A stretch of DNA of 64,000 nucleotides from contig DEIL01000020.1 of NCBI GenBank assembly GCA_002352445.1, forward strand, positions 1 through 64,000. The letters run 5' to 3'. The position numbers and the translations under genes are program-made. The notes under the pieces are model-generated. The model worked only from the letters and a program-made list of their open reading frames with translations, made no database searches and was not told the origin of the DNA. Of the stretch, positions 44,101 to 52,569 are shown one piece after another. The first letter of the stretch is position 1. The number at the start of each line of letters is the position of its first letter. Origin of the DNA: Desulfobulbaceae bacterium UBA2775. GTDB lineage: Bacteria; Desulfobacterota; Desulfobulbia; Desulfobulbales; Desulfocapsaceae.

Positions 44101-44909
44101 ATCTCAGGCATCACTTCATGGAAGCTGGAAAGATCGACATCCGTTCCATCTACCACCACTTTCCATTGAAGATCATCCAGTAAATTGATAACCGTACCCC
44201 TCGCACGAACTGTTGCCGGATGATGCAGTCCGAGATCTACCGCTAAGTTGTCAAGTGGACCCTTTATCGAATAGGTACCGGCTAGATTATTAACCCCCTC
44301 CATTGAGAACCTGTACCCACCAGCGAGATCCAGACTCCACCCATGTCTGGTATCGAGAAACCCATGGGATTTAAAGCCAAATTCAGATGCATCCAGAAAA
44401 AAGTCATTCAAGCCTACTTGATATCCCTGCCAGTTCAGCTCAAAACCGCCATTCTCTATTCGCACTATTTCACTGCCACCATCAGCAACAAGACTCAAAT
44501 TCTTGATACTGACTTCATTGACAACAAAAACAAAAGGGAGAAAGAGTTTTGGCAACACCAAAGGAGAATCTGAAGACACCTCTTCAACACCACTCTTGAG
44601 AGTCACTTTGCTGTCTCTGAAAGCAAGCCTGGCAAAATCAAACTCTCCCGAAAAAAGTTTTACCGGACGCCAGCTGCACTCCATCTCAGCCACGCTCACA
44701 GCAACACCCTCCAGGTCAACTTCAACACCCTTTAAAGACCATTCACCTGCCAGTTTTCCTTTGACACTTCCAATGGTAAGAAACTCACTGCAGACGCTGT
44801 TCACCGTCTTTTTAATCAAAAGAAGGCCGGTGTCTGTGCACACAATTGATCCGACAAGGAGGGTAAGGAGAAGTAAAATCGATAAAAGCAGAAATACTAT
44901 TTTCCTCAT
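41118..44909 (-). CDS. tamB: TamB, inner-membrane-anchored translocation and assembly module component
   Basis: A 1263-residue protein with one N-terminal membrane anchor (IVFLLLSILLLLTLLVGSIV, residues 4-23), then an AsmA-like bridge of repeating beta strands with many degenerate D/F-F-G segments. The conserved C-terminal DUF490/TamB domain (about 940-1263) is FTGGPIDNPGIDARAQK, LFSDPFMEDADILSHLLVGR, and the final beta strands LYFGYDMNMFSQLGVFRVRYG. It spans the periplasm with TamA in outer-membrane protein assembly and, by current views, carries phospholipid. The start overlaps the tamA stop by one base (TAATG), implying translational coupling. Confidence 0.93.
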   Translation of the reverse strand: MRKIVFLLLSILLLLTLLVGSIVCTDTGLLLIKKTVNSVCSEFLTIGSVKGKLAGEWSLKGVEVDLEGVAVSVAEMECSWRPVKLFSGEFDFARLAFRDSKVTLKSGVEEVSSDSPLVLPKLFLPFVFVVNEVSIKNLSLVADGGSEIVRIENGGFELNWQGYQVGLNDFFLDASEFGFKSHGFLDTRHGWSLDLAGGYRFSMEGVNNLAGTYSIKGPLDNLAVDLGLHHPATVRARGTVINLLDDLQWKVVVDGTDVDLSSFHEVMPEIQLTKAVVHASGGLEGYSGDVEADGSWDDLKNIHLVSRLSADWLGIDFQSLHLASGEKTALAEDSWISWADTFSWGGHFIFKNFDPAIITDEIPGTIDADLRSNGKVVENGVEASFEIAGLEGVLRQQQIAVQGDVFLTEYEVYSNGLLVQSGDFSGNALIHHGGFSWADPFIWAGDISFDNFDPSPFYSELSGQISGRVSGELRQLEAGAEGYLTLREISGLLRGLPISGGGSIQVKNGRLQTEGIELKHGGSELQVSGTAGDLFALNFSLSSPDIGQLIPGGSGAVSFNGKMAGTPQKPELSAVLQAGKLVYREHSVAKLDGRFEGGLSSGQEFKGFLQGEEMRSSGMLFDTAIAEISGFFEEHTMSLQLLSGYGKSQLKARGGYKGKLWQGELYGINHHSVSYGNVEQRQPAQLVVGGNSFKLVGFCLEDGEGKFCLNGELNTAEENFHWQVKSSLNGMALPWLNWTQLLSMPVNGVINGQLEAEGDNKEVVSAKIRFEFPEADFEIVQAEEELRHLKLDDTVITGSLNDGRFLGFLSSSMGNKSLLRLSTEIENFGKFSYAGEDLPLTGDLYVRDFDLTFLEPLTGYWVEPVGKMDGSLSLSGSLNQPIVSGELKIINGGIDLPYQGVTLEDVIFKVAAEEQGARIRCEASSGPGKIIVSGKLQYGGEGVFGDLLVRGEEFQLFSLPEYAIRVTPDARFLFSKDKGEFSGTVKVPYALITPEEMTSSVTVSPDVILINGGEELIEHQWPVFINMHVQLGGDVRIDGYGLKGRLEGGLEVLNRPDSFLSGTGELSLIDGTFTMYGRSFDIERGRVLFTGGPIDNPGIDARAQKAVSAEEAVGDGYVVGVDVNGLVQDLKFHLFSDPFMEDADILSHLLVGRSTSGSSEEESNLLEATAVALGVQGGSDIGKGLGNILSVDDLHLEGSGEKEDMSLVVGKRITKKLYFGYDMNMFSQLGVFRVRYGLAHGFSVETQTSTEATGTDLLYTFER

Positions 44910-46648
44910 TACAGATCCCCGCCAACTGTCAAATGAACCCTCAAAGGATTGCCGTCTTCAGTGACTGCCGACGCTAGATCCAGTCGTATCTGACCAAAAG
45001 GCAGCCGAATTCGCACCCCTGCTCCGACACCCTGAAAAAAGTCGAGCTCAAGATCATCAGTTGCACTGCCCACATCCCAGAATACAGCAGCACTCCAGTA
45101 ATCTTTGATAATTTTTTCAACTTCAATACTGCCCACAACCAGATATCTTCCCCCAATCACCGTGCCTGAGTCATCTTCCGTACCAATAGATTTATATTTA
45201 TAGCCACGGATAGAACTGTCTCCACCAGTGTAAAATCTGAGTGAAGGTGGCAGAGAATCAATGGAATCAACCCAGGTAACCCCCAGGGATCCCCGCCCGA
45301 TAAATCGCCACTGTTCAAAGGGCGAGATAATAGCTTTACCACTTAAAGTGGTTTGTAAAAAAGTGGCGTCGGCCAAAAAACCTTCAACGGAACCGAGAAA
45401 ACCAATGGCAGCCTGCAGACCATTCTTGGTGTTAAGAATATTATCAGCAAAAATAAAGCCGCCATTGAGTGAGGGAATAAGCAACGTACTATCGCCGCTG
45501 GTATTACCAACATCGTAGACCTCGTCCCGCAACTCCAGGCCAATACCATACAGGTAGCGGGGGCCGGAATATGCACGAATCAGAGAAGCGGTAATCAATT
45601 GGGTATCGGTATCATCCCATCTCTGATCCTGGTAGGTCAATCCATGTACAAATGTCTCATATCGTGGATCACCTCGAGGGATTTCGTAATAAAGAGAAAA
45701 AGCATCCTCATACTCAGCCACCAGCATGGAGGCCTTCATTTTATGCCCTTTTTCGTTGAACAACCTGTTGGTCCAGTCAACTTTACCTCTGATGCCGGTA
45801 TCGGTTGCATATCCAAGCCCAAGGCTATATTTGTTAAGATTCTTCGGAGGTGTTAATTCAAGGTTAACGGGAATATGCAGATCCACAATATTATCCGTAT
45901 CGCCTTTCGCTACAACACTGCTGAAATAATCGGTGCGATAGAGAATCGACTGGAGTTTAAAAAGCATTGCGGGATTATACGGATCACCAACCTTATACGG
46001 CAGATACCTACTCAGCAGACCCGGCCTCAAAACCTTTTGCTCACTCTTTATTTGACCAAAAAGATACTGTGGTCCAGTCTCCAGTACAAGATGAACTGTT
46101 GCGCTGTTGGCCTCAACATTAATGCGCAGTTCCTGTTGTGCAAAACCGGCATCAAGAAAACCTTCATCAAAAGCAGCATTTATAAGCTGTTTTTTTCCCT
46201 TTTCATAGAGCCTTTGGTCAAGAGTATCATCTACACTAAGTGGAAATCCTGCTGCGGCAGCGTTCAATTTCTCACCATCTTTGCCCTGACCTCTAATTTT
46301 GCATACCACCTTTTTCACCAGAATCGGCTCACCTTTTTCAATAATGTAACGAGCCTGCCATATCTCATTTTCTTTACTGAGTGTGCTTATAACCTCCGGT
46401 TGATAATATCCAAATGGAGCCAGGGCAGAACGAATGTCCTCATCCGCCTGCCTGTGCAACCGCTTCAATTCTCTCTTCCCCAATCGCTCATTGTCCCTGT
46501 GGAGATAAAGCTTCAAACGCGCCAGAACATTTTCATAGATTGGTCCATCTACACCTTCAACCGTAACCGAAACCTTCACCTCAGCAGAGGCAGGCAACGG
46601 CGGAAGAAACAACATCACCAGTATCAGAAAGAGTATTCGACAGGACAA
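44909..46648 (-). CDS. tamA: TamA, Omp85-family outer-membrane protein
   Basis: A 579-residue outer-membrane protein. A signal peptide (residues 1-22, ending LPASA) leads to POTRA-type repeats (about 25-270: VKVSVTVEGVDGPIYENVLARL, FGYYQPEVISTL, LYEKGKKQLINAAFDEGFLDAGF). A 16-stranded barrel follows, with the Omp85 signature near RFYTGGDSSIRGYKYKSIG (residues 480-500; the RGY motif) and the closing VGAGVRIRLPFGQIRLDLASA. TamA and TamB form the translocation and assembly module; gene order tamA-tamB matches other proteobacteria. A three-copy 10-mer ACTAACCCGA occurs 34 bp upstream of the start. Confidence 0.93.
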   Translation of the reverse strand: MSCRILFLILVMLFLPPLPASAEVKVSVTVEGVDGPIYENVLARLKLYLHRDNERLGKRELKRLHRQADEDIRSALAPFGYYQPEVISTLSKENEIWQARYIIEKGEPILVKKVVCKIRGQGKDGEKLNAAAAGFPLSVDDTLDQRLYEKGKKQLINAAFDEGFLDAGFAQQELRINVEANSATVHLVLETGPQYLFGQIKSEQKVLRPGLLSRYLPYKVGDPYNPAMLFKLQSILYRTDYFSSVVAKGDTDNIVDLHIPVNLELTPPKNLNKYSLGLGYATDTGIRGKVDWTNRLFNEKGHKMKASMLVAEYEDAFSLYYEIPRGDPRYETFVHGLTYQDQRWDDTDTQLITASLIRAYSGPRYLYGIGLELRDEVYDVGNTSGDSTLLIPSLNGGFIFADNILNTKNGLQAAIGFLGSVEGFLADATFLQTTLSGKAIISPFEQWRFIGRGSLGVTWVDSIDSLPPSLRFYTGGDSSIRGYKYKSIGTEDDSGTVIGGRYLVVGSIEVEKIIKDYWSAAVFWDVGSATDDLELDFFQGVGAGVRIRLPFGQIRLDLASAVTEDGNPLRVHLTVGGDL

Positions 46649-46777
46649 GGATATTTATATTAAGAAGAGCTTTATTATGATGACTAACCCGACTAGTTGG
46701 AAAACTTTCAGGCACGCTGGATAAGTACCTTGAAAGTAAATGGAACAGCATAATTTCAAAATACACTCCTTGATTTC

Positions 46778-46815
46778 TTGTTTTTTATTACAGGATTTAA
46801 GGAGTAAAGTACTCT
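46778..46815. repeat. 38-nt intergenic motif, copy C
   Basis: TTGTTTTTTATTACA continuing to GGAGTAAAGTACT; 30 of 38 identical to copy A. It is in the divergent gap (46649-46884) between tamA and the RNA methyltransferase gene. The same gap holds the ACTAACCCGA 10-mer at 46683-46692. Confidence 0.5.
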
Positions 46816-46884
46816 ATAGATAGTGCCCATATCACAGTAGCCAGGTTTCCGGATTATTTAACAATAGTTTCCCATATTTTAAAG

Positions 46885-48225
46885 ATGAATATTGAGAAGG
46901 TTACAATTAAAAAAGTTGTAAACGGTGGCTTTGGCCTGAGTCATCTCCCTTCCGGCCAGATAATTCTTGTGCAGAGAGCCCTTCCAACTGAGATAGTCAA
47001 CGTATCAATAGAAAAAACAAAAAAGAATTATCTCTTTGGTGAAATAAGGCAGATCGTCAAACCTCACCAGGCACGAAGAGTAGCTCCCTGCAAATACTAC
47101 AGCCATTGCGGTGGATGCAACCTGCAACACTGTGATACAGCCACCCAGATTACAATAAAAAAGGAAATTTTGCTCGACCTTCTCCAGCGTAGTTCTGATG
47201 CCCGGGTACGTAAAGCAGTAAACCTTCTCCTTGACCCTGTTGCCTCCCCCTCCGCTTTTCGCTATCGACAGCGCATTCGTCTTCAGATTGATAAACATGG
47301 TGAAATCGGTTTTCGCCAGTTCCGATCCCATAAAATTGCCTCTGTCAACAGTTGTCTGTTAGCTGAAGAGCCCATAAATAAAAGCCTTCGTAAACTTAGT
47401 AACCTGACAGATTTCCATAAACTTACTTCCCTGGCAACGGAAATAGAATTTCAGCTTAACCCTCAATCAGGAAAAGTTGTCTGCCTCTTTCACTTTATCA
47501 GGAAACCGAGACCCGCCGACATCGGTGCCGCAAGATCAATCTGCAGCGATATTCAACCTGTGGAACGTATCTTTTTTTCAGGAGAAAATTTTCCCATTAT
47601 GGGGCCATATGGGGAGGAAGAAACATCACCAGGAAGAAATCTGCTTGTTCGCTACCCGGAAATAGCAAAAGGATCCACCCCACTTAATCTGCAATGGGAA
47701 GCCGGAGGATTCTGCCAGGTAAATCTGCAACAGAACAAACAGCTCATCAATATCGTGTTGGAGTTCTGTAACGCAACAAGGGAAGAAACAGTTCTGGATC
47801 TTTTCTGCGGGATGGGAAATTTCTCAATCCCAATTGCCCGACAGGCAAAAAAACTCACAGGGATTGAGGGCCAGGGAAGTTCAATTCGCAGTGCGAAATC
47901 CAATGCTGTAAATAATGGCTTACCCAATACCATATTTATAAAGAGCCCAATCCATACCGGGTGCAAAAAACTGCGGGAACAAGGATCTCGTTTTGACTGC
48001 GTTATAATTGACCCACCCCGACAGGGAACCCCGGCTCTGGCAGCCGACCTTGCAATGCTGGCAAAAAAACGACTTGTCTATATTTCCTGCGATCCTGCCA
48101 CTCTCTGCCGCGACCTTGCGGAACTCGCCCAGGCAGGCTTTGAGATCAAAAAAATACAACCAATAGATATGTTCCCCCAGACACACCATATCGAAACCGT
48201 CGTACTTCTGGAGAAATCAATATAA
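46885..48225 (+). CDS. RumA/TrmA-type (uracil-5)-RNA methyltransferase
   Basis: A 446-residue SAM-dependent methyltransferase acting on uracil in rRNA. An N-terminal TRAM domain (MNIEKVTIKKVVNGGFGLSH) precedes the iron-sulfur motif APCKYYSHCGGCNLQHC (residues 67-83). The catalytic domain has WEAGGFCQVNLQQNKQL, the SAM motif VLDLFCGMGNFSIPIAR, DPPRQG and VYISCDPATLCRDLAEL with the catalytic Cys. The Cys-rich cluster sets it with RlmC/RlmD/RumA; which uracil it methylates (1939 or 747) is not decidable. The ATG at 46885 lacks a strong ribosome-binding site. Confidence 0.9.
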   Translation: MNIEKVTIKKVVNGGFGLSHLPSGQIILVQRALPTEIVNVSIEKTKKNYLFGEIRQIVKPHQARRVAPCKYYSHCGGCNLQHCDTATQITIKKEILLDLLQRSSDARVRKAVNLLLDPVASPSAFRYRQRIRLQIDKHGEIGFRQFRSHKIASVNSCLLAEEPINKSLRKLSNLTDFHKLTSLATEIEFQLNPQSGKVVCLFHFIRKPRPADIGAARSICSDIQPVERIFFSGENFPIMGPYGEEETSPGRNLLVRYPEIAKGSTPLNLQWEAGGFCQVNLQQNKQLINIVLEFCNATREETVLDLFCGMGNFSIPIARQAKKLTGIEGQGSSIRSAKSNAVNNGLPNTIFIKSPIHTGCKKLREQGSRFDCVIIDPPRQGTPALAADLAMLAKKRLVYISCDPATLCRDLAELAQAGFEIKKIQPIDMFPQTHHIETVVLLEKSI

Positions 48226-48291
48226 TTTAAACAGTTGGTTTAAAGAGAATAGTTGCAAAGCAGCTAAAGAAGGCCTACCTTAGGTCATATA

Positions 48292-48382
48292 GTTGCGGGA
48301 GCTTGGTTCAACCGGGCTGAGAGGGGTTTTCGAATAACCCGACCGTTTAACCTGATCCGGATAATGCCGGCGGAGGGAAAAG
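48292..48382 (+). ncRNA. TPP (thiamine pyrophosphate) riboswitch
   Basis: The thi-box elements are present in order: GGGAGC at the 5' strand, CTGAGAGGGG, a stem with a short variable arm (GGGG...ACCC), ACCTGATCCGGATAATGCCGG and GGAGGG. CTGAGA and CTGATCCGGATAATGCC are the pyrimidine- and pyrophosphate-sensing parts. An intrinsic terminator follows directly and thiB starts about 95 bp downstream, so TPP binding is expected to stop transcription of the thiamine uptake genes. Confidence 0.93.
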
Positions 48383-48393
48383 TATGATTTTTC

Positions 48394-48424
48394 AGCCGCC
48401 TCTCTACCGAGGCGGCTTTTTTTT
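48394..48424 (+). terminator. Riboswitch expression-platform terminator
   Basis: AGCCGCCTC, a six-base loop and GAGGCGGCT make a perfect 9-bp stem followed by eight T. Its position just after the TPP aptamer makes it the regulated terminator of the thi genes. Confidence 0.88.
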
Positions 48425-48474
48425 ACTTTCACACTCCCAGGAACCTTTTATCTGAAAATCCATAAGGAGACACG

Positions 48475-49521
48475 ATGAAGATTTTTCCCACGTTTCTTGG
48501 CGTTGCCTTGATACTGCTTGCAGTCACAACAGTTCTGCCTGTTGCAAAGGCGGAAAAGACCATCACCTTAATGAGTCACGACAGCTTTAATATCAGTAAG
48601 GAAGTTATCGAAATCTTTGAAAAGGAAAATAAGGTTAAAGTTCGCTTTCTTAAGGCTGGTGATGCAGGAGCAGCCCTGATACAGGCTATTCTCTCAAAAA
48701 AGAACCCGCTTGCGGATGTCTTTTACGGTGTTGATAACAGTTTTATGAGCCGGGCACTTGATGCCGAGATCTTTATCCCCTACGCTTCCCCTCTCCTGAA
48801 TAATATTCCGGATCATCTTAAACTGGACAAACTAAACAGGCTGTTGCCTGTGGACTACGGCGACGTCTGTCTTAATTATGACAAGGCGTGGTTCCAAAAG
48901 CAGACACTGATACCCCCAAAAGAATTGAGTGATCTTATCAAGCCGGAGTATAAAGGTCTGACTGTTGTGGAGAATCCTGCTATTTCCTCACCAGGTATGG
49001 CCTTTCTACTGGCAACCATTGGCAGATTTGGCGAGAATGGCTATCTCAATTTTTGGAAAGAATTGCGAGAAAATAATGTCATAGTGGCAAATGGCTGGGA
49101 AGACGCTTACTACGGTCATTTCACTTCAGCCTCCAAAGGAGACCGCCCCATTGTGGTAAGCTATGGATCAAGCCCTGCCGCCGCTGTTTACTATTCTGAG
49201 AAACCACTCTCTGAGGCTCCAACTGCAGCTGTGATCAGTCATGGATCAACCTTCCGCCAAATTGAATTTGCGGGAATCCTCAAAGGTACTGATAAGCCTG
49301 AACTGGCAAAGAAGCTGGTTGATTTTATGCTGGATATTCCATTTCAGGAGGATATACCTCTGCAGATGTTTGTCTATCCGGCAAACAGCAAAGCCGACCT
49401 GCCGGAACTCTTTACCAGACATGCTGTGGTAGCCGAAAAACCGGTGATTGTCGCCCCAGCTGCAATTGAAAAAAACCGGAACAAATGGATCGAGGAATGG
49501 ACGAATACAGTTCTCCGTTAA
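48475..49521 (+). CDS. thiB: Thiamine/TPP periplasmic binding protein
   Basis: A 348-residue binding protein (family 1 type). The signal peptide covers residues 1-26 (FPTFLGVALILLAVTTVLPVAKA). The mature part begins KTITLMSHDSFNISKEVIE, and VFYGVDNSFMSRALDAEIFIPY plus RLLPVDYGDVCLNYDK are marks of thiamine binding proteins. A GGAG box lies before the ATG at good spacing. It is first after the TPP riboswitch and is followed by fused permease and ATPase genes, which makes the thiamine substrate safe. Confidence 0.92.
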   Translation: MKIFPTFLGVALILLAVTTVLPVAKAEKTITLMSHDSFNISKEVIEIFEKENKVKVRFLKAGDAGAALIQAILSKKNPLADVFYGVDNSFMSRALDAEIFIPYASPLLNNIPDHLKLDKLNRLLPVDYGDVCLNYDKAWFQKQTLIPPKELSDLIKPEYKGLTVVENPAISSPGMAFLLATIGRFGENGYLNFWKELRENNVIVANGWEDAYYGHFTSASKGDRPIVVSYGSSPAAAVYYSEKPLSEAPTAAVISHGSTFRQIEFAGILKGTDKPELAKKLVDFMLDIPFQEDIPLQMFVYPANSKADLPELFTRHAVVAEKPVIVAPAAIEKNRNKWIEEWTNTVLR

Positions 49522-49525
49522 TTTT

Positions 49526-51187
49526 TTGAAAACCAATTTTTCCTCAAACCGCTGGCTTCTCCTATCTCTACCATTGCTCTTCCTTGCTCTTTTCTATTTT
49601 TATCCCCTTATAAAGATAGTTATCATGAGTTTTGCACCGGAGGGAGTATGGGAACCGGAGCGACTCAGGCAACTCATCTCTTCAGATAATTATTTTCGTG
49701 TCCTGCGCTTTACCTTCTGGCAGGCTGCTCTCTCAACTCTGTTCACCTTAATCCTTGCTCTGCCCGGCGCCTATATTTTTGCACACTTCAACTTCCCGGG
49801 CAAAAATATGCTTCAGGCTCTTATGACTGTACCCTTTGTCCTGCCAACGGTTGTCACAGCGGCAGCATTCAGAGCGTTGCTTGGGTCAGGAGGCCTGGTA
49901 AACAGCTGGCTGATGACAGCTTTAGATCTCTCAGGTCCACCAATCAGGATTGACCAGACAGTTACTTTCTTTCTTCTGGCCCATATCTTCTATAATTATT
50001 CTTTAGTGTTACGTATTGTCGCAGGATACTGGAGCAACCTTGACCCTGACATTCGTGAAGCAGCCGGAATGCTCGGAGCCTCGCCCTGGCAGACCTTTAA
50101 AAAAATAACACTTCCCCTGCTCATACCTGCAATTGCTTCCGCAGCAGTTTTAGTATTTATCTTCTGTTTCACAAGTTTTGGTGTAATACTTATCCTTGGA
50201 GGGCCTGGATATGCCACCATTGAAGTGGAAATTTATCGCCAGGCAGTACAGTTTTTCAACCTTCCCATGGCAGCTGCACTTTCCCTTATCCAGATACTTA
50301 TCAATTTTCTGCTCATGTGGCTTCATGCCCGAATAGGGAGTAAAAACAGAGTAAGCTTTTTCTCAACCGCTATTGGAGGAACTCCAAAAAAAATTAAAGG
50401 CTTTCTGCAAAAAAGTTTGCTCCTCACCAATCTCCTCTTTATGGTTACTCTGCTACTTGCGCCTCTGTCCGCACTCTTACTTCGCTCATTTATCGGTGAA
50501 CACGGGTTTACCCTGGCTTACTATTCGTCTCTTTTTACCAGCCATACGAGGTCAGTCTTTTTTGTTCCACCAATTAATGCTGTGCTTAACAGTATCGGTT
50601 TTGGTCTTACAGCAATGTGCATTGCTGTAATTCTCGGCCTTTTCGCCTCATCATATTTAGCCTCTGCAAAAGGACGCAGTGCACCCTTCTGGGACGCAGT
50701 AATCATGCTCCCTCTGGCAACTTCTGCTGTAACCCTCGGTTTTGGTTATATTATCACCCTCAACACACCTCCACTAAATCTGCGCGATTCCCTTGCTCTT
50801 GTACCAATAGCCCATGGCCTGGTGGCATTTCCATTTGTGGTCCGCTGCATCCTGCCGGGGATTCGACAGATACCGCAATCGTTGAGGGAGGCGGCCACTC
50901 TCCTTGGAAGTTCTCCGCTCCAGGTCTGGCGGCGGGTTGATCTACCTCTTGCCAGCCGACCAATCATGGTTGGGGCAATTTTCGCTTTCTCCATATCCAT
51001 GGGGGAATTCGGGGCCTCATCCTTTGTTACCCGGCCCCATACACCTACCATGCCGGTTACCATTTTTCGATTCCTCAGCCAGCCCGGCGACCTTAACTAT
51101 GGCCAGGCTATGGCCATGAGCACAATTCTAATGCTGGTTACAGCCAGCGGCTTCTGGCTGCTGGGAAAGATAACGGATAACAGATGA
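49526..51187 (+). CDS. thiP: Thiamine ABC transporter permease (two fused permease domains)
   Basis: A membrane protein of about 553 residues with around twelve hydrophobic segments and two copies of the permease EAA loop (EAAGMLGASPWQTFKKITLP and REAATLLGSSPLQVWRRVDLP). The double form is usual for ThiP. The start is uncertain: no ATG with a ribosome-binding site precedes the first membrane segment. The TTG at 49526, 5 bp past the thiB stop, is my choice; a TTG at 49448 would overlap thiB by 74 bp. Its end overlaps thiQ by 4 bp (ATGA). Confidence 0.88.
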   Translation: MKTNFSSNRWLLLSLPLLFLALFYFYPLIKIVIMSFAPEGVWEPERLRQLISSDNYFRVLRFTFWQAALSTLFTLILALPGAYIFAHFNFPGKNMLQALMTVPFVLPTVVTAAAFRALLGSGGLVNSWLMTALDLSGPPIRIDQTVTFFLLAHIFYNYSLVLRIVAGYWSNLDPDIREAAGMLGASPWQTFKKITLPLLIPAIASAAVLVFIFCFTSFGVILILGGPGYATIEVEIYRQAVQFFNLPMAAALSLIQILINFLLMWLHARIGSKNRVSFFSTAIGGTPKKIKGFLQKSLLLTNLLFMVTLLLAPLSALLLRSFIGEHGFTLAYYSSLFTSHTRSVFFVPPINAVLNSIGFGLTAMCIAVILGLFASSYLASAKGRSAPFWDAVIMLPLATSAVTLGFGYIITLNTPPLNLRDSLALVPIAHGLVAFPFVVRCILPGIRQIPQSLREAATLLGSSPLQVWRRVDLPLASRPIMVGAIFAFSISMGEFGASSFVTRPHTPTMPVTIFRFLSQPGDLNYGQAMAMSTILMLVTASGFWLLGKITDNR

Positions 51188-52233
51188 CAATTTTAAATGT
51201 TAAAAATCTCTCAAGCAGCTACGAGGGACAACCCCTGTTAAAGGAGATCACTTTCAGTCTGAAAAAAGGAGAAATTCTCTGCCTGCTTGGACCTTCAGGT
51301 GCCGGTAAAACCACCCTTCTTCGTCTTCTGGCAGGCCTTGAAAAAGAAGATGGCGGGATTGTCACCTTTGGCAACCTCAATATCCAGACTATTCCTTCAC
51401 ATAAACGAAATTTTGGCATGATGTTTCAGGAGTACGCTCTTTTCCCCCATAAAAACGTCTTTGAAAATGTTTCTTTCGGCCTGGAGATGAAAAAAAGTCC
51501 GCTCAAAGCCCGCCAGGAGAAAGTTGCTGAAATGCTGGAAACTGTCGGTTTAAAAGGCTTTGCCCACCGCACCATTGATGAACTTTCAGGAGGAGAACGG
51601 CAGCGTGTGGCCCTTGCCAGATCCCTTGCGCCAGAGCCTCAACTCTTACTCCTTGACGAACCCCTTGGCTCTCTTGATAGAACATTAAGAGACAGACTCT
51701 CGGTAGAAATCCGTTCCATCCTCAAAGCTCTCGAAGTCACCGCACTCTTTGTCACCCATGACCAGTCGGAGGCATTCAGCGTAGCAGATAAGGTGGCTAT
51801 ACTCTACGAAGGAAAACTTGAGCAATTCGACAGTCCGGAAAATATCTACCGTACTCCTGCAAATACAACCGTTGCCAGTTTTCTTGGCTTTAAAAATATA
51901 ATTTGCGGGAAAATGGATAACGGTGACCTTTTTTGCTCTGCCATTGGGCCAATTTATCTTCCGGCAGAATGCAATGATAAACAGAATTGCCACCTACTTA
52001 TTCGGCCGGAAGCAGCACGGATTATTCGTGGGGAGGAAATAAAGGAAGATGAGATTGCTTTAGAGGGAAAAGTCGTTAAGAAACAGTTCCAGGGGGCTAC
52101 CTACAAGCTGCAGATTGAGGTAGGCGAGCAGATGCTCTTTTTCGATCTGCCTATTGACCCGACGCCTCCGGGGATTGGCTATCCTGTCGATCTTGCAATC
52201 CGCACCTCCGCCCTTATCTGGCTGGCATCATAG
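51184..52233 (+). CDS. thiQ: Thiamine ABC transporter ATPase
   Basis: A 349-residue ATP-binding subunit. Walker A GPSGAGKTTLLR near residue 38, Q-loop MMFQEYALFP, signature ELSGGERQRVALARSL, Walker B LLLLDEPLGSLD and switch His in FVTHDQSEAFSVAD. The C-terminal TOBE-type domain (about 235-349; HLLIRPEAARII) makes it longer than E. coli ThiQ and closer to spermidine/sulfate/iron transporter ATPases. Context with thiB, thiP and a TPP riboswitch supports thiamine as substrate. Confidence 0.88.
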   Translation: MTILNVKNLSSSYEGQPLLKEITFSLKKGEILCLLGPSGAGKTTLLRLLAGLEKEDGGIVTFGNLNIQTIPSHKRNFGMMFQEYALFPHKNVFENVSFGLEMKKSPLKARQEKVAEMLETVGLKGFAHRTIDELSGGERQRVALARSLAPEPQLLLLDEPLGSLDRTLRDRLSVEIRSILKALEVTALFVTHDQSEAFSVADKVAILYEGKLEQFDSPENIYRTPANTTVASFLGFKNIICGKMDNGDLFCSAIGPIYLPAECNDKQNCHLLIRPEAARIIRGEEIKEDEIALEGKVVKKQFQGATYKLQIEVGEQMLFFDLPIDPTPPGIGYPVDLAIRTSALIWLAS

Positions 52234-52371
52234 CTATCACAAAAATGAACAGTGTGGTGGCTGAAGTTGTTCCTTGAGAATTGTATTGCTCCTCATTATA
52301 ATAACCATGGATCGATGAATTCTCCTCAACCGAATCAACTTAAACTCAAATAATTGTCTCTCTTGTTATTC

Positions 52372-52554
52372 ATGCGGAAAAACAGCCCGACAACTCAAAC
52401 TTTACCTTCCAGCAATTACACCTGTAACGAATATCGTGAAGAGATGATACTGCTTGCGTTGAGGCAGAAACTTCACAATCCAGACTTATCGAGTAAGGAC
52501 AAAGACAAACTGGAAAAAGAAATCGCCGAACTTGAAGCCAAAATTGGTTTTTAA
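52372..52554 (+). CDS. Small conserved-looking helical protein
   Basis: Sixty residues from ATG 52372 (a TTG at 52354 would add six). The N-terminal half has little order; EYREEMILLALRQKLHNP and DKDKLEKEIAELEAKIGF form two charged helices, suggesting a short coiled coil. Proteins of this shape (a helix, an NPDLS-type turn, then a heptad helix) are common in sulfate reducers, but I know no function. It lies between thiQ and a BASS-type transporter, 15 bp before the latter. Confidence 0.5.
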   Translation: MRKNSPTTQTLPSSNYTCNEYREEMILLALRQKLHNPDLSSKDKDKLEKEIAELEAKIGF

Positions 52555-52569
52555 CGATTCAGAATTATT

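Noticed and set aside
44974..46663. Long forward ORF opposite tamA (45875-46663) and others in this region
   Set aside because: Antisense shadows of the Omp85 gene without start signals or protein-family features.
48380..48390. ATG just after the TPP aptamer as a leader-peptide start
   Set aside because: It lies between aptamer and terminator, and the reading frame runs into the terminator stem; the riboswitch explains the region.
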